Assembly (NCBI GenBank): GCA_019057635.1
Contig: DXJL01000172.1
Location: 1 to 32,562 of the forward strand
Length of the DNA stretch: 32,562 nt
DNA from: Candidatus Heimdallarchaeota archaeon
Lineage (GTDB): Archaea > Asgardarchaeota > Heimdallarchaeia > Hodarchaeales > Hodarchaeaceae
Direction: 5' to 3'
Shown: positions 20,616-28,765 of the stretch, piece by piece
How the letters are laid out: each line of letters starts with the position of its first letter
Numbering within the stretch: the first letter of the stretch is position 1
Notes under the pieces: generated by a model
Told to the model about the DNA's origin: nothing
Database searches by the model: none
The model's input: only the letters and a program-made list of their open reading frames with translations
Made by a program: the position numbers and the translations under genes

Positions 20616-23600
20616 ATGCAATCTGAGCGTGAAAGAATGTCTGATAAAAACCCTAATATTTTTAAATCAGCTCTAATCATACTTTTTTTAATATTTACTT
20701 TGATTCTTAATTCCTCATTACCTAGCACCTTTGAGATAAGTCATAATACTGATATAGAGAGTTTACTTTCAAACAATACTTCTCATGCAAAGGTTAAACC
20801 TCCTTCTGAAAGCATTAAGGATGGTCCTTTTGAATTTATGTTCCCTGAAGATCCTACAGCGGAATTTCAAGCAAAAGTCACTTCTCATGGACCTTCAACT
20901 GAAAAACCATCTCAAACCGTTGGTACGATTAATATTGCTGTAATCTTAATCGAATTCAAAGGATTGAAACATTCATCTGGTTATACACCTAATTATTATA
21001 GAAATTTGCTCTTTAATCATAATAATCCTAAAAGTACAGCAAGTTATTACTATGAAAATTCCTATGGAAAACTCAATATATCAGGGGAGATACTAGGCAA
21101 TAAATGGTTTCAATCTGTTTATTCTAAGCAATATTGGGGTGAAGATAATGGTTTAGTATTCCCCAATGTGGATAATAAAAATGACCACATTTATAATCTC
21201 GTAAAAGAAAGTGTTCTACTAGCTGACCCAGCTACTAATTTTAGTAGATATGATGCAGATGGAGATGATAAAGTAGATCATCTTTTAGTCATTCATGCAG
21301 GTGATGCTCAAGAACAAGCGGGAGGTCTCGCAGAGGATATTTGGTCACATAGATGGTGGATTCCAACTGGATGCCTGGTAGACGGTGTAACTGTAAAAGA
21401 ATATACAATGTGTGCCGAAACATCCCCAATAGGAACATTTGTTCACGAATTAGGCCATGATATAGGAAATTTACCCGATCTTTACGATGCAGATTATACC
21501 TCTGACGGAATTGGAAAATGGGGGGTGATGGGTTCAGGAGCTTGGAATTATAATGATACAGTAGGGTCAGGTGAGAAACCTGGTGATACCCCCGCTCAAT
21601 TTTGTGCCTATTCCAAGATTAAAATGGGATGGGTGATTCCTAAAATCGTCACCATCAATACTCCTAGTCTAATACTGCCCGCTATAGAAATTACAAGTAA
21701 AGGAAGTGTTTTGAAAATATTTCTCTCAAATGCTTCAAAAAGTGTAACTTTGAAAGAGTATTTTCTGGTGAGTTATCGGACACAGGTAGGTTTTGATAAA
21801 TTTATACCTGGTACTGGTATCCTTATATGGCATATTGATGAATGTTCCTTGGAAGAAGAAAATAACAATGAATACCGAAAACTTGTGGATTTAGAAGAAG
21901 CTGATGCTATTGTCGATGGATGGGAGCAGTTAGACTATTATAATAGTTCTCCTATCAATGCTACTATTCCAGATGATGAAGGTTCTCCTACGGATATCTG
22001 GTACCCCCTAAGTACTTTTTCTCATAGTTCTTTCCCAAATAGTGACAGCAATGGCGGAGTCTTCACAAATATACAAATTAATATCACGGGGGTGAATACA
22101 ATCGATATCGGAGTAACAGATGATCCTTTTCCGTGGGATTATACCCTTCAACTCATGAGTCAATCCTCCCCTTCTTTCATTGATGATGAACCAGCAATTG
22201 TAGAACATGGATCCCGTACGTTCGGAGTTAGTAGAGAATTTTCCGTCGTCTGGCATACAAATCGCTCTGGAAATCGTAATATTTGGGGTTGTCAAACTCT
22301 AGACGCAGGATTAACTTGGAAAACTCCTGTGGCAATAACCACAAATTCTGCAACTGATTTAAGTCCTTCAATGATTGTCGCTTCCCCACCAGCTTTTTGG
22401 ACTGGAATTTATGAAGCAGATCGGCCAATACAAAGTTGGCAGCTCGGCCCCAATGCTAGACCACCTCCTCATTTTGTAGTCGCATTCGTATCAGATCGTA
22501 CGGGTGATCCAGAAATATTTGTGACACTGAGTGACGATTTCTATACATGGAGCCACCCTGTTCAATTAACCAATAATACAGGGGCCGATGTTGACCCATG
22601 TTTAGTGCAAACGTCTTCTGGTATCGGTTTATTTTGGGCTGCTTATTCAAATGGAGATTTTGAAATATGTTTTATGGAAAATATATGGAATACTTCTAAT
22701 ATTGTCCAAATCACACAAAACTCATTTTTAGATCGTGGCCCCTCCTATTGTCGAACTCGAAATAATACACATTTACTAGCATATGAACACAATTCAGGAG
22801 GAAATTCAACAGTCCACTTACTTAGAACTAATGATATTTTATCATGGCCTACAACTTCTATTACATGTACCAGTCCAACTGTGGTTTCTACAGAAGTATC
22901 TTTACTTGAACGGGACGATCACACATTAGTTCTTACTTTTACGAGAATAAATCCGAACTTTGAAGAAATTCATCAGGTAATATCTTCTAATTGGATTCAT
23001 TGGAGCCCACATTTGGTAATGGGATTTCTTAAGAATGCTAGTAGTCCCAGTGTCATTGAAGCAGAATGTGGTTCTTTATTCATGAGTTATAGCTCGTACA
23101 ATTACTCACAGATTCACCATGTGTATCTAGTGCATACGACTCAATGTTTCAGGTTTGGAATAGGAATAAAATACCCCAGTGATACTGGGTCATCCTTTTT
23201 CGATCCCTATCGAGTTGAACAAAATAATGAATGGGTATATTCTGGAGACATGCAACTAAACGAATCCGATTTCGTTGCGGCCTCTGGGAATATTAACATT
23301 ACTTTTTATGATACACATAATACGGAGACTGAAGATGACGATCAGGGTATGGACTCACGTTCCTTTGATAATTCTGAGCCTTTTATTAATATTGATCCAG
23401 TCGTAGGGGTCGGAATTTTTAATATTTCATCCTTCCTCTTACCAATTCCTGCAGATTTGACGTTAGCTCAAACTTATCGTCTTGAGGTTGAATGGGGATA
23501 TACAGGTTTGGACTTTGAGTTTCACTCTGTGTCAGCATCAATGTATTTTGAAATAATACCACCAGATGATCATATTGTGTTCTCTGCAAATGATCCTGAA

Positions 23601-24461
23601 CCAACAACCTTCGATTCACCTTTTATTACACAATTCTCAATTTTAAAGGGACTGATAAGTTATGGAGTGGAATCAGTGACCTTGATGTACTATGACACTC
23701 AGGAAACAGCGGACATAGATGATGATCGACTTTATTCCCACGAAACATTAGTTTTCACTGAGATAGCAAAAAGATCAGGTGAATGGGCCGCTAAACTTCA
23801 TAATTTACAAGATAATCAAATAACACGAGTTGTCGCTATAGTAAATGGTATTCATCCTAGAATGAAGCACACGTTGTTCATTGAAAAACATCCAGAAGAT
23901 CGGATTCCACCTATACTTGCCCTAATAAGCCCCTTTGAGGGGTATACTACACACTCCTCTATAACATTCTCTGAATCTATCATCGATCCCTATACTATTG
24001 ATCCCTATAATTTCAATTACGGAGTGAATGAATCATCGATAAAATTCTCTTATAAAATAGTGGATCCAGAAAGTTACGAAAACCAAACAGAGTGGATAGA
24101 TGTACATTATGATCCCGCTAATAGTAGTTGGAAAAAGCTAGTTGATGTATATAATTTCACATTGACACTAAATCCTAATATTAAACCAATTATCATTTTA
24201 TTTTATTGGACAGCTTCAGATCTAGCAGAAATTCCTAATGTAGGTACAGATCGAAATCCAGAGAATCCTCATATCATATTTTTCTTATCAGAAACAATTA
24301 CCGTCTTTACTACCTATCTTGAATCATTAATTCCAACGACAACGTTGACTACAACATCTGTAGGCACTAACGGCTTTAGTCTGGGAATTATTCTCGCAAT
24401 GTCAGTCTTTACAATAATCATTTATCACTCGAGAAAGAAAAAAGCTAAAAAATCACAATAA
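20616..24461 (+). CDS. M6-like surface metalloprotease with propeller-type repeats and C-terminal anchor
   Basis: The protein has 1281 residues. A signal segment at about 16-36 (LIILFLIFTLILNSSLP) precedes a zinc peptidase domain with H277-E-L-G-H281-D-I-G-N-L-P-D-L-Y-D and the Met-turn-like WGVMGSGAWN. This matches M6 (immune inhibitor A-like) peptidases, with one extra residue between G and PD. Beyond about 500, sialidase-like phrases recur (NRSGNRNIWGCQTLDAGLTW; SDRTGDPEIFVTLSDDFYTW; YSNGDFEICF), suggesting a beta-propeller. Beta-sandwich regions follow. It ends in a membrane span and KKKAKKSQ. It would be anchored outside the cell and degrade proteins. Possible TATA and AGAGG signals lie just upstream. 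Confidence 0.82.
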   Translation: MQSERERMSDKNPNIFKSALIILFLIFTLILNSSLPSTFEISHNTDIESLLSNNTSHAKVKPPSESIKDGPFEFMFPEDPTAEFQAKVTSHGPSTEKPSQTVGTINIAVILIEFKGLKHSSGYTPNYYRNLLFNHNNPKSTASYYYENSYGKLNISGEILGNKWFQSVYSKQYWGEDNGLVFPNVDNKNDHIYNLVKESVLLADPATNFSRYDADGDDKVDHLLVIHAGDAQEQAGGLAEDIWSHRWWIPTGCLVDGVTVKEYTMCAETSPIGTFVHELGHDIGNLPDLYDADYTSDGIGKWGVMGSGAWNYNDTVGSGEKPGDTPAQFCAYSKIKMGWVIPKIVTINTPSLILPAIEITSKGSVLKIFLSNASKSVTLKEYFLVSYRTQVGFDKFIPGTGILIWHIDECSLEEENNNEYRKLVDLEEADAIVDGWEQLDYYNSSPINATIPDDEGSPTDIWYPLSTFSHSSFPNSDSNGGVFTNIQINITGVNTIDIGVTDDPFPWDYTLQLMSQSSPSFIDDEPAIVEHGSRTFGVSREFSVVWHTNRSGNRNIWGCQTLDAGLTWKTPVAITTNSATDLSPSMIVASPPAFWTGIYEADRPIQSWQLGPNARPPPHFVVAFVSDRTGDPEIFVTLSDDFYTWSHPVQLTNNTGADVDPCLVQTSSGIGLFWAAYSNGDFEICFMENIWNTSNIVQITQNSFLDRGPSYCRTRNNTHLLAYEHNSGGNSTVHLLRTNDILSWPTTSITCTSPTVVSTEVSLLERDDHTLVLTFTRINPNFEEIHQVISSNWIHWSPHLVMGFLKNASSPSVIEAECGSLFMSYSSYNYSQIHHVYLVHTTQCFRFGIGIKYPSDTGSSFFDPYRVEQNNEWVYSGDMQLNESDFVAASGNINITFYDTHNTETEDDDQGMDSRSFDNSEPFINIDPVVGVGIFNISSFLLPIPADLTLAQTYRLEVEWGYTGLDFEFHSVSASMYFEIIPPDDHIVFSANDPEPTTFDSPFITQFSILKGLISYGVESVTLMYYDTQETADIDDDRLYSHETLVFTEIAKRSGEWAAKLHNLQDNQITRVVAIVNGIHPRMKHTLFIEKHPEDRIPPILALISPFEGYTTHSSITFSESIIDPYTIDPYNFNYGVNESSIKFSYKIVDPESYENQTEWIDVHYDPANSSWKKLVDVYNFTLTLNPNIKPIIILFYWTASDLAEIPNVGTDRNPENPHIIFFLSETITVFTTYLESLIPTTTLTTTSVGTNGFSLGIILAMSVFTIIIYHSRKKKAKKSQ

Positions 24462-24539
24462 TGTTTCATGTTCGAATATTTTCGAAATCATGAGTATCTA
24501 TTCATCAGGAGAGCAGGAAAATCAAAATCATCAGTGTTT

Positions 24540-24689
24540 GGGATATCCCAAGAAGATCCGATTCAAGTAGTCCCAATGGAAAGCAACCATTCTCTTGTTG
24601 CTCACCTGCCGGATAGCGAATGTGTGACTCATCCTGTCCAGAACTATTTGCTAAATAGTTGTCTGACAAATTTAGTCATGTTTAACTAA
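24540..24689 (+). pseudogene. TnpB C-terminal remnant, second copy
   Basis: The frame reads EDPIQVVPMESNHSLVAHLP then DSECVTHPVQN, matching PDSQVV...SLVTNLPDGGCVTHPVQN of the remnant at 15.9 kb. Here the original stop is lost and the frame runs through the right-end motif to a stop at 24687-24689. All catalytic parts are absent. Upstream codons from 24468 belong to the same open frame but show no TnpB similarity I can recognise. Confidence 0.8.
24585..24680 (+). repeat. Insertion-sequence right end, copy 3
   Basis: AACCATTCTCTTGTTGCTCA through GTTGTCTGACAAATTTAGTC repeats 15858-15953 with scattered changes, and the GTTGTC motif recurs at 465. It lies right after the metalloprotease stop. Confidence 0.7.
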
Positions 24690-25109
24690 TATACATACAG
24701 TTTGCGAGGTCGTAGGGGGACTTCGTCATTGTAATCTGTTTTCCTTCTCAATTGGACTATCACCAATAAATGCACATTTATTTGCTCATATTAATCTAGA
24801 TGGATAATATCAATCGAATGGCTCGTTAAGCAAATGTCTATGTTTAGATTGCCAAACGGAGGATACTCTGATGGAAAACCTTAAAAACTCATCTCTCTCT
24901 TACATTACCCGAAGGATTAAAAAGCCCCAGAAGATTCTGTTCTATTTTGAAATCAATTTCATCACTAGTTAGGTAATAAAGCCGTTCAGCTTTTTCTTTT
25001 CTCTAGATAAATCATCAGAGAATAATCCCCTGCGGAGTATTGTTTCATTCTAGTTTATTAAGGTGTATACGTATTGGTCACTTGATAAATATGGAAGTGG
25101 AAATTTTTT
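24690..25109 (+). other. Gene-poor stretch with one possible 33-codon gene
   Basis: No long frame is present. ATG 24871 to TAG 24970-24972 gives 33 codons (MENLKNSSLSYITRRIKKPQ...) with GGAGG at 24858-24862, eight bases upstream, a well-placed ribosome binding site. No family is recognised, so it may be chance. The rest of the stretch shows nothing I can support. Confidence 0.3.
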
Positions 25110-25316
25110 ATGTTTAATCCAGATTTCTGGGAAAATCTAGATCATCGATTAGCATTTTACGATCAATTGTTTGCAGAATGTAAGAAAGAGGAGAATTCTT
25201 TCTCCGAAAATCAGGATAAATCGGAAAGACTTCAATACGAAGACAAACTTGATCATTTTATTCAATTGAAGTATTTTTATGATGTTATGTACTTCAATAT
25301 TCGATCCTCATTCTGA
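25110..25316 (+). CDS. Small acidic hypothetical protein
   Basis: The frame has 68 codons from ATG. The product is charged and probably helical (LAFYDQLFAECKKEENSFSE ... YEDKLDHFIQLKYFYDVMYF), without membrane spans or zinc ligands. No family is recognised. Even codon usage and balanced composition suggest a real gene, but it stands between insertion-sequence remnants. Confidence 0.4.
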   Translation: MFNPDFWENLDHRLAFYDQLFAECKKEENSFSENQDKSERLQYEDKLDHFIQLKYFYDVMYFNIRSSF

Positions 25317-25337
25317 TAACTCACCGTTCTGAAAGAC

Positions 25338-25509
25338 TTACCCAAAATGGACAGCAAGGAATAATTTGGAAAGATTATTCTTAACTATCTTTGGAGCTGT
25401 TCTTCCTGATTCAGCGACGCGAGCCAGCAGTAATGCCGGTCTTACCGCCTCTCCACAGGCGTTTAAGGTCTCCGCAGAACTCTCGGCGACAGGATATACA
25501 CATGACGTT
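25338..25509 (-). pseudogene. TnpB C-terminal remnant of a second, GC-richer subfamily
   Basis: The minus strand reads VYPVAESSAETLNACGEAVR, PALLLARVAESGRTAPK, then a stop at 25338-25340. The TLNACGEAVRP segment resembles the C-terminal tails of IS1341-type TnpB proteins. Upstream (25510-25610) no zinc finger can be read, so only the tail remains. The local G+C peak at 25410-25510 stands out from its surroundings and recalls the foreign look of the TnpB at the left edge. Confidence 0.55.
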
Positions 25510-26059
25510 CCTGATTAATTCGCAGCTTTTCTTCTTATAAACCTACTAAGCCCTGGAATCTACAACAAATTTGCTTGTTTCCCGTTATTCTCATATCAAG
25601 ACGTTACCTAGCGCGTCATTTTAGGTATAATCCCATGAGATCGATTGAACACTCTGTTAATCATGTATTTAATCTCTACCCCCTTCTCCTAAGATATTCT
25701 GCCTTCTATTTCTCTTCTTTCCTTAATGTCTTCTTGTCCTATTTGTCTATAAATGTCCATATCTGTCAATCTATCCGACAACAGTGTTGACCCCTCGCAG
25801 TATGTTATTCAGAGTATTTTTTGTCTCTAAACTCTTCTCTTTATATCATAAGGGGTGGTTTTCTAAAACCAAATTTAATTCCTCTAGGGCAAGTAATAGC
25901 AAGAAATTGGATCTTTCTTATAATATTTCAAGTAGCTATTAGGGTTGATTGAAAGAAACAGCTAGGCAGAGAGCAGGTCATGTCACTAGATCAATTATAA
26001 TATATACACCAAATTTATTAACTCTATCATGAGAGAAACTTTTCGAAATGTGATTTATT
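25510..26059. other. Decayed sequence without an intact gene
   Basis: A plus-strand frame at 25575-25790 has an implausible composition. On the minus strand, 25600-25806 reads DIYRQIGQEDIKERREIEGR and NRVFNRSHGIIPKMTR, broken by stops, so it may be an eroded gene, possibly of a mobile element. The region is pyrimidine-rich on the plus strand. No RNA gene is recognised. Confidence 0.35.
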
Positions 26060-26557
26060 ATGAGTGATAGTGCAAGTTTGATAAAATTGGGATATAGAGG
26101 GATTGGAGGATTTTTCGTTGGATTAATAATGTTTACACTTGGAGTGACAGGGTTTGCCTTAGCACTTGCGGGTGGGATAATTTTGGCATTATCTTGGATT
26201 CCTCTGGTGTTTCCTGAGGTTGTGAATTCTATGACTATAGAAGGAGTAGGTGCACAAATTTTCATTGACAACCCTGGATTAGTAACCCCATTATTGATCG
26301 TAATTGGGATTATCTTGGTAGCTGTTGGATTTCTATTGTTATTACTCACATATAGTATGGGAAAGGGTGCCATTATCGTTGATAAAGAGATTTCATCTTC
26401 AATTGATAGAAACTTTCGTTCAAAAGATCGTATCAGTCAACTAGAAAGGCTAGGGGCGCTAAAAGAAAAGGGAATATTAACCCAAGAGCAATTTGAAGCT
26501 GAAAGAACAAAAATTCTAAACGATCCATCTAACGAGAAGTTTAAAGTCATTAAATAA
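26060..26557 (+). CDS. Membrane protein with C-terminal SHOCT-like segment
   Basis: The protein has 165 residues from ATG. Two hydrophobic spans occur at about residues 14-40 and 74-98, separated by an outside loop. The cytoplasmic end, RISQLERLGALKEKGILTQE then QFEAERTKIL, is the SHOCT pattern (L..L..LK..GILT..EFE..K..LL), a short helical hairpin common at the ends of membrane proteins in bacteria and archaea and thought to mediate oligomerisation. The specific function is unknown. It sits just after a decayed region with no same-strand partner. Confidence 0.75.
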   Translation: MSDSASLIKLGYRGIGGFFVGLIMFTLGVTGFALALAGGIILALSWIPLVFPEVVNSMTIEGVGAQIFIDNPGLVTPLLIVIGIILVAVGFLLLLLTYSMGKGAIIVDKEISSSIDRNFRSKDRISQLERLGALKEKGILTQEQFEAERTKILNDPSNEKFKVIK

Positions 26558-26697
26558 CATCTAAATTAACCTAGTTAAGTAGATATATTCATAAAGTATG
26601 AATATCTCTGGATTCAGGTTGATTCTTTTTTTCCATGCTTAGCAAAGATCTAGATCCTCAAAATTGACATTTAAAAGAGAAAGAGCAGAGATGTAAG

Positions 26698-27285
26698 TTA
26701 TAGAGGATCATTAATCATATTCATGATTTTCCTTAATTCGCCTTGGATTATTGGATCGTTGTCTCCAACACTACTGATTTTATCCCAAGCGTCGAGAGTC
26801 AATCCAAATTTCTGTAGACGATCAGGAAGAAGTAGACTCCACCGATACATCCCCTCCTGAAAAGTAGAAGCATTTTTTAGAATTATCTGGTACTCGATTG
26901 CTAATTGGAAGAACACTTTCAATGAAGCAGGATCAAGGGTCGCATTTTCAAGGTGAGGAAATAGAAATTCAAGGGGTAGGTTTTGGGACACCAATCTAGA
27001 CTGAACTTTCTCTGCCCCAAGATCCTTTCTTATTAGATTAGAAATTTTTGGAAGAGAAGCGAAATCCCCATACATTTCTTCAAAGCTTAGTGAACTTATT
27101 CTATTTGCTAAATCAGTAAGATCTTCTCCAAAATTATGCATTAAATCATCTGGAATGACAGATTTAATCTCGCGATCTTTTGTAAGCGGTTCTTCATTCC
27201 CGCAATGAGGACAAGGATGAGATTTATCCATCTTCATTACATAATTATGGCACGAGCGACAAACGGGTAATATTTTTACCTCCAA
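26698..27285 (-). CDS. Zinc-ribbon protein of unknown function
   Basis: The protein has 195 residues. TTG 27285 is the only start that keeps the zinc ribbon, C9-x2-C12 ... C25-x2-C28 in VCRSCHNYVMKMDKSHPCPH. The rest is helical and acidic (DLTDLANRISSLSFEEMYGD; LKVFFQLAIEYQIILKNA) without known catalytic motifs. Asgard genomes encode many such ribbon-plus-helical proteins. It faces the SHOCT-like gene convergently and is divergent from the small zinc protein at 27516. Confidence 0.65.
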   Translation of the reverse strand: MEVKILPVCRSCHNYVMKMDKSHPCPHCGNEEPLTKDREIKSVIPDDLMHNFGEDLTDLANRISSLSFEEMYGDFASLPKISNLIRKDLGAEKVQSRLVSQNLPLEFLFPHLENATLDPASLKVFFQLAIEYQIILKNASTFQEGMYRWSLLLPDRLQKFGLTLDAWDKISSVGDNDPIIQGELRKIMNMINDPL

Positions 27286-27515
27286 TGAATTAAATTTATC
27301 GAAATGAAAACAGTCATCTCGAGAATTGTTTGATCATATTTGCCTCACCTAGTTGAAAGATCTCCTATTAAATGTTTCGTTCCACTTTAACGATCAATCT
27401 CTACACAAATAATAGACAAGTATCAAGAATGTGATTCTGTAAATCGGGAAGTTACTTATTTAATGACAGGATAAAAGGGTAAACTACGAGTAATCACATA
27501 CTAGAGTGAAGAACG

Positions 27516-27680
27516 ATGACAAATCAGAATCAAACGATAGCAAAATGTGTCTGCTGCGAAACATCTGAAGACGAAATACCATTGATCTCAATTTCTTACA
27601 AACAGAAAAATACTTGGACCTGCTTTAGCTGCCTCCCCCAATTATTACATGGTAAGAAAGATATCAATGATTATATTTGA
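27516..27680 (+). CDS. 54-residue zinc-finger protein
   Basis: ATG 27516 to TGA 27678-27680. The product has C11-x2-C14 (with C13) and C36-x2-C39 in AKCVCCETSEDEIPLISISY, then QKNTWTCFSCLPQLLHGKKD. The IPLI...SYK...W.C..CLP.L.HG pattern recurs in small archaeal zinc proteins of unknown role, and fits one zinc site in a two-hairpin fold. Its TGA is followed directly by the ATG of the DUF2461 gene, so the two are probably cotranscribed and coupled. Confidence 0.65.
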   Translation: MTNQNQTIAKCVCCETSEDEIPLISISYKQKNTWTCFSCLPQLLHGKKDINDYI

Positions 27681-28385
27681 ATGTCAATGAAGGATCTAAA
27701 TAATTTTTCAGGGTTTCCCAAGGAAACATTGGATTTCTTAACTAAGTTAAAACTAAATAACAACCGAGAATGGTTTAATAACCATAAGCAGGAATATCAA
27801 GAGTATATCATTAACCCTGCAAAATCATTTGTTGTTACGTTGGGTGAAAGTTTACAAGAAAACATATCCACGGAAATCAGATATGATTTACGGCTAAACG
27901 GCTCTGGTTCCATAATGCGAATCCATCGAGATATTCGATTTAAAAAAGATAAAACTCCCTATAACACAAGGCTTCGTACAGTCTTTTGGGAAGGAACAGG
28001 GAAGAAGATAAACCATCCTGGTTTTTTCATAGGATTCGATGCTTCAGGTGGATGGGTTTATGGCGGATTACACCGTTTTGATAAATTATCTCTTGACAAA
28101 TACCGAGAAATAGTAGTTTCAAAACAAGGTGAGGAGATAGAAACAGTTATCGAGTCTCTCAATGGGTTAAACTATAATATTGGAGGAATACATTATAAAC
28201 GAACACCACTAGGATTTGATAATTCTCACCCAAGAGCTAAATATCTCCTTTTTAATGGACTTTATGCTATTTCTCCATCTATTGAGCCTACTATTTTTAC
28301 AAATTCTAAGATTGTTGATGTCTGCTTAAATCATTGCTTAAATATGGCTTCCCTACATAATTTACTCGTGAAAATCCTTGATTAA
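27681..28385 (+). CDS. DUF2461 family protein
   Basis: The protein has 234 residues from ATG 27681; ATG 27687 is possible. Family marks are FSGFPKETLDFLTKLKLNNN then REWFNNHKQEYQEYIINPA, the block RIHRDIRFKKDKTPYNTRLR, and GKKINHPGFFIGFDASGGWV. The length matches DUF2461 (about 210-230). The biochemical activity is not established. It lies immediately after the small zinc protein. Confidence 0.88.
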   Translation: MSMKDLNNFSGFPKETLDFLTKLKLNNNREWFNNHKQEYQEYIINPAKSFVVTLGESLQENISTEIRYDLRLNGSGSIMRIHRDIRFKKDKTPYNTRLRTVFWEGTGKKINHPGFFIGFDASGGWVYGGLHRFDKLSLDKYREIVVSKQGEEIETVIESLNGLNYNIGGIHYKRTPLGFDNSHPRAKYLLFNGLYAISPSIEPTIFTNSKIVDVCLNHCLNMASLHNLLVKILD

Positions 28386-28456
28386 AATAGTATTGAGATT
28401 TTTACCACGATATATAGTTTTAAAATACAAACAGGGATAGATGAAGATGACGGAAA

Positions 28457-28729
28457 TTGACTTTTAAAAAACCAACAGAACCAATATGTCAAAGCTGCGC
28501 TATTTCCCTTGAAAATCCTGATGATAAAGGTACTCAAGCAGATGGAACGTTATGTAACGATTATTGCTGTGATTGTTTCGAAACTGGGATATTTACTGAA
28601 CCTGAAATTAGTATTAAGGAAATGATTGAGCAAACGGTTGCTTCTACATCAAAATCTCGAAATATGCCTATGGAAGAAGCGAAAAATTATCTCGAATTCC
28701 TCCTCCCGACTCTCAAACGATGGCGTTGA
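28457..28729 (+). CDS. Putative zinc ribbon protein (Zn_ribbon_2 family)
   Basis: The protein has 90 residues from TTG. C11-x2-C14 in CQSCAISLENPDDKGTQADG and the DYCCDCF cluster (C37, C38, C40), followed by GIFTEPEISIKEMIEQ, match the small Zn_ribbon_2 family (CQSCAMPL...GTNADGS...YC.YCF). A transcriptional or binding role is presumed for the family. It is convergent with the giant receptor-like gene, with a 36-base gap. An ATG just upstream (28447) is out of frame. Confidence 0.82.
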   Translation: MTFKKPTEPICQSCAISLENPDDKGTQADGTLCNDYCCDCFETGIFTEPEISIKEMIEQTVASTSKSRNMPMEEAKNYLEFLLPTLKRWR

Positions 28730-28765
28730 GATCATAATTCAGGGGAGCAACTCTTTTTTTTCATC

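Noticed and set aside
25410..25520. Possible structured RNA gene in the local GC peak
   Set aside because: The peak is explained by the minus-strand TnpB tail, and no tRNA-like or other known RNA signature was found.
25575..25790. 71-codon plus-strand frame
   Set aside because: Composition is unlike a protein of this genome and the region is pyrimidine-rich; no ribosome binding site.
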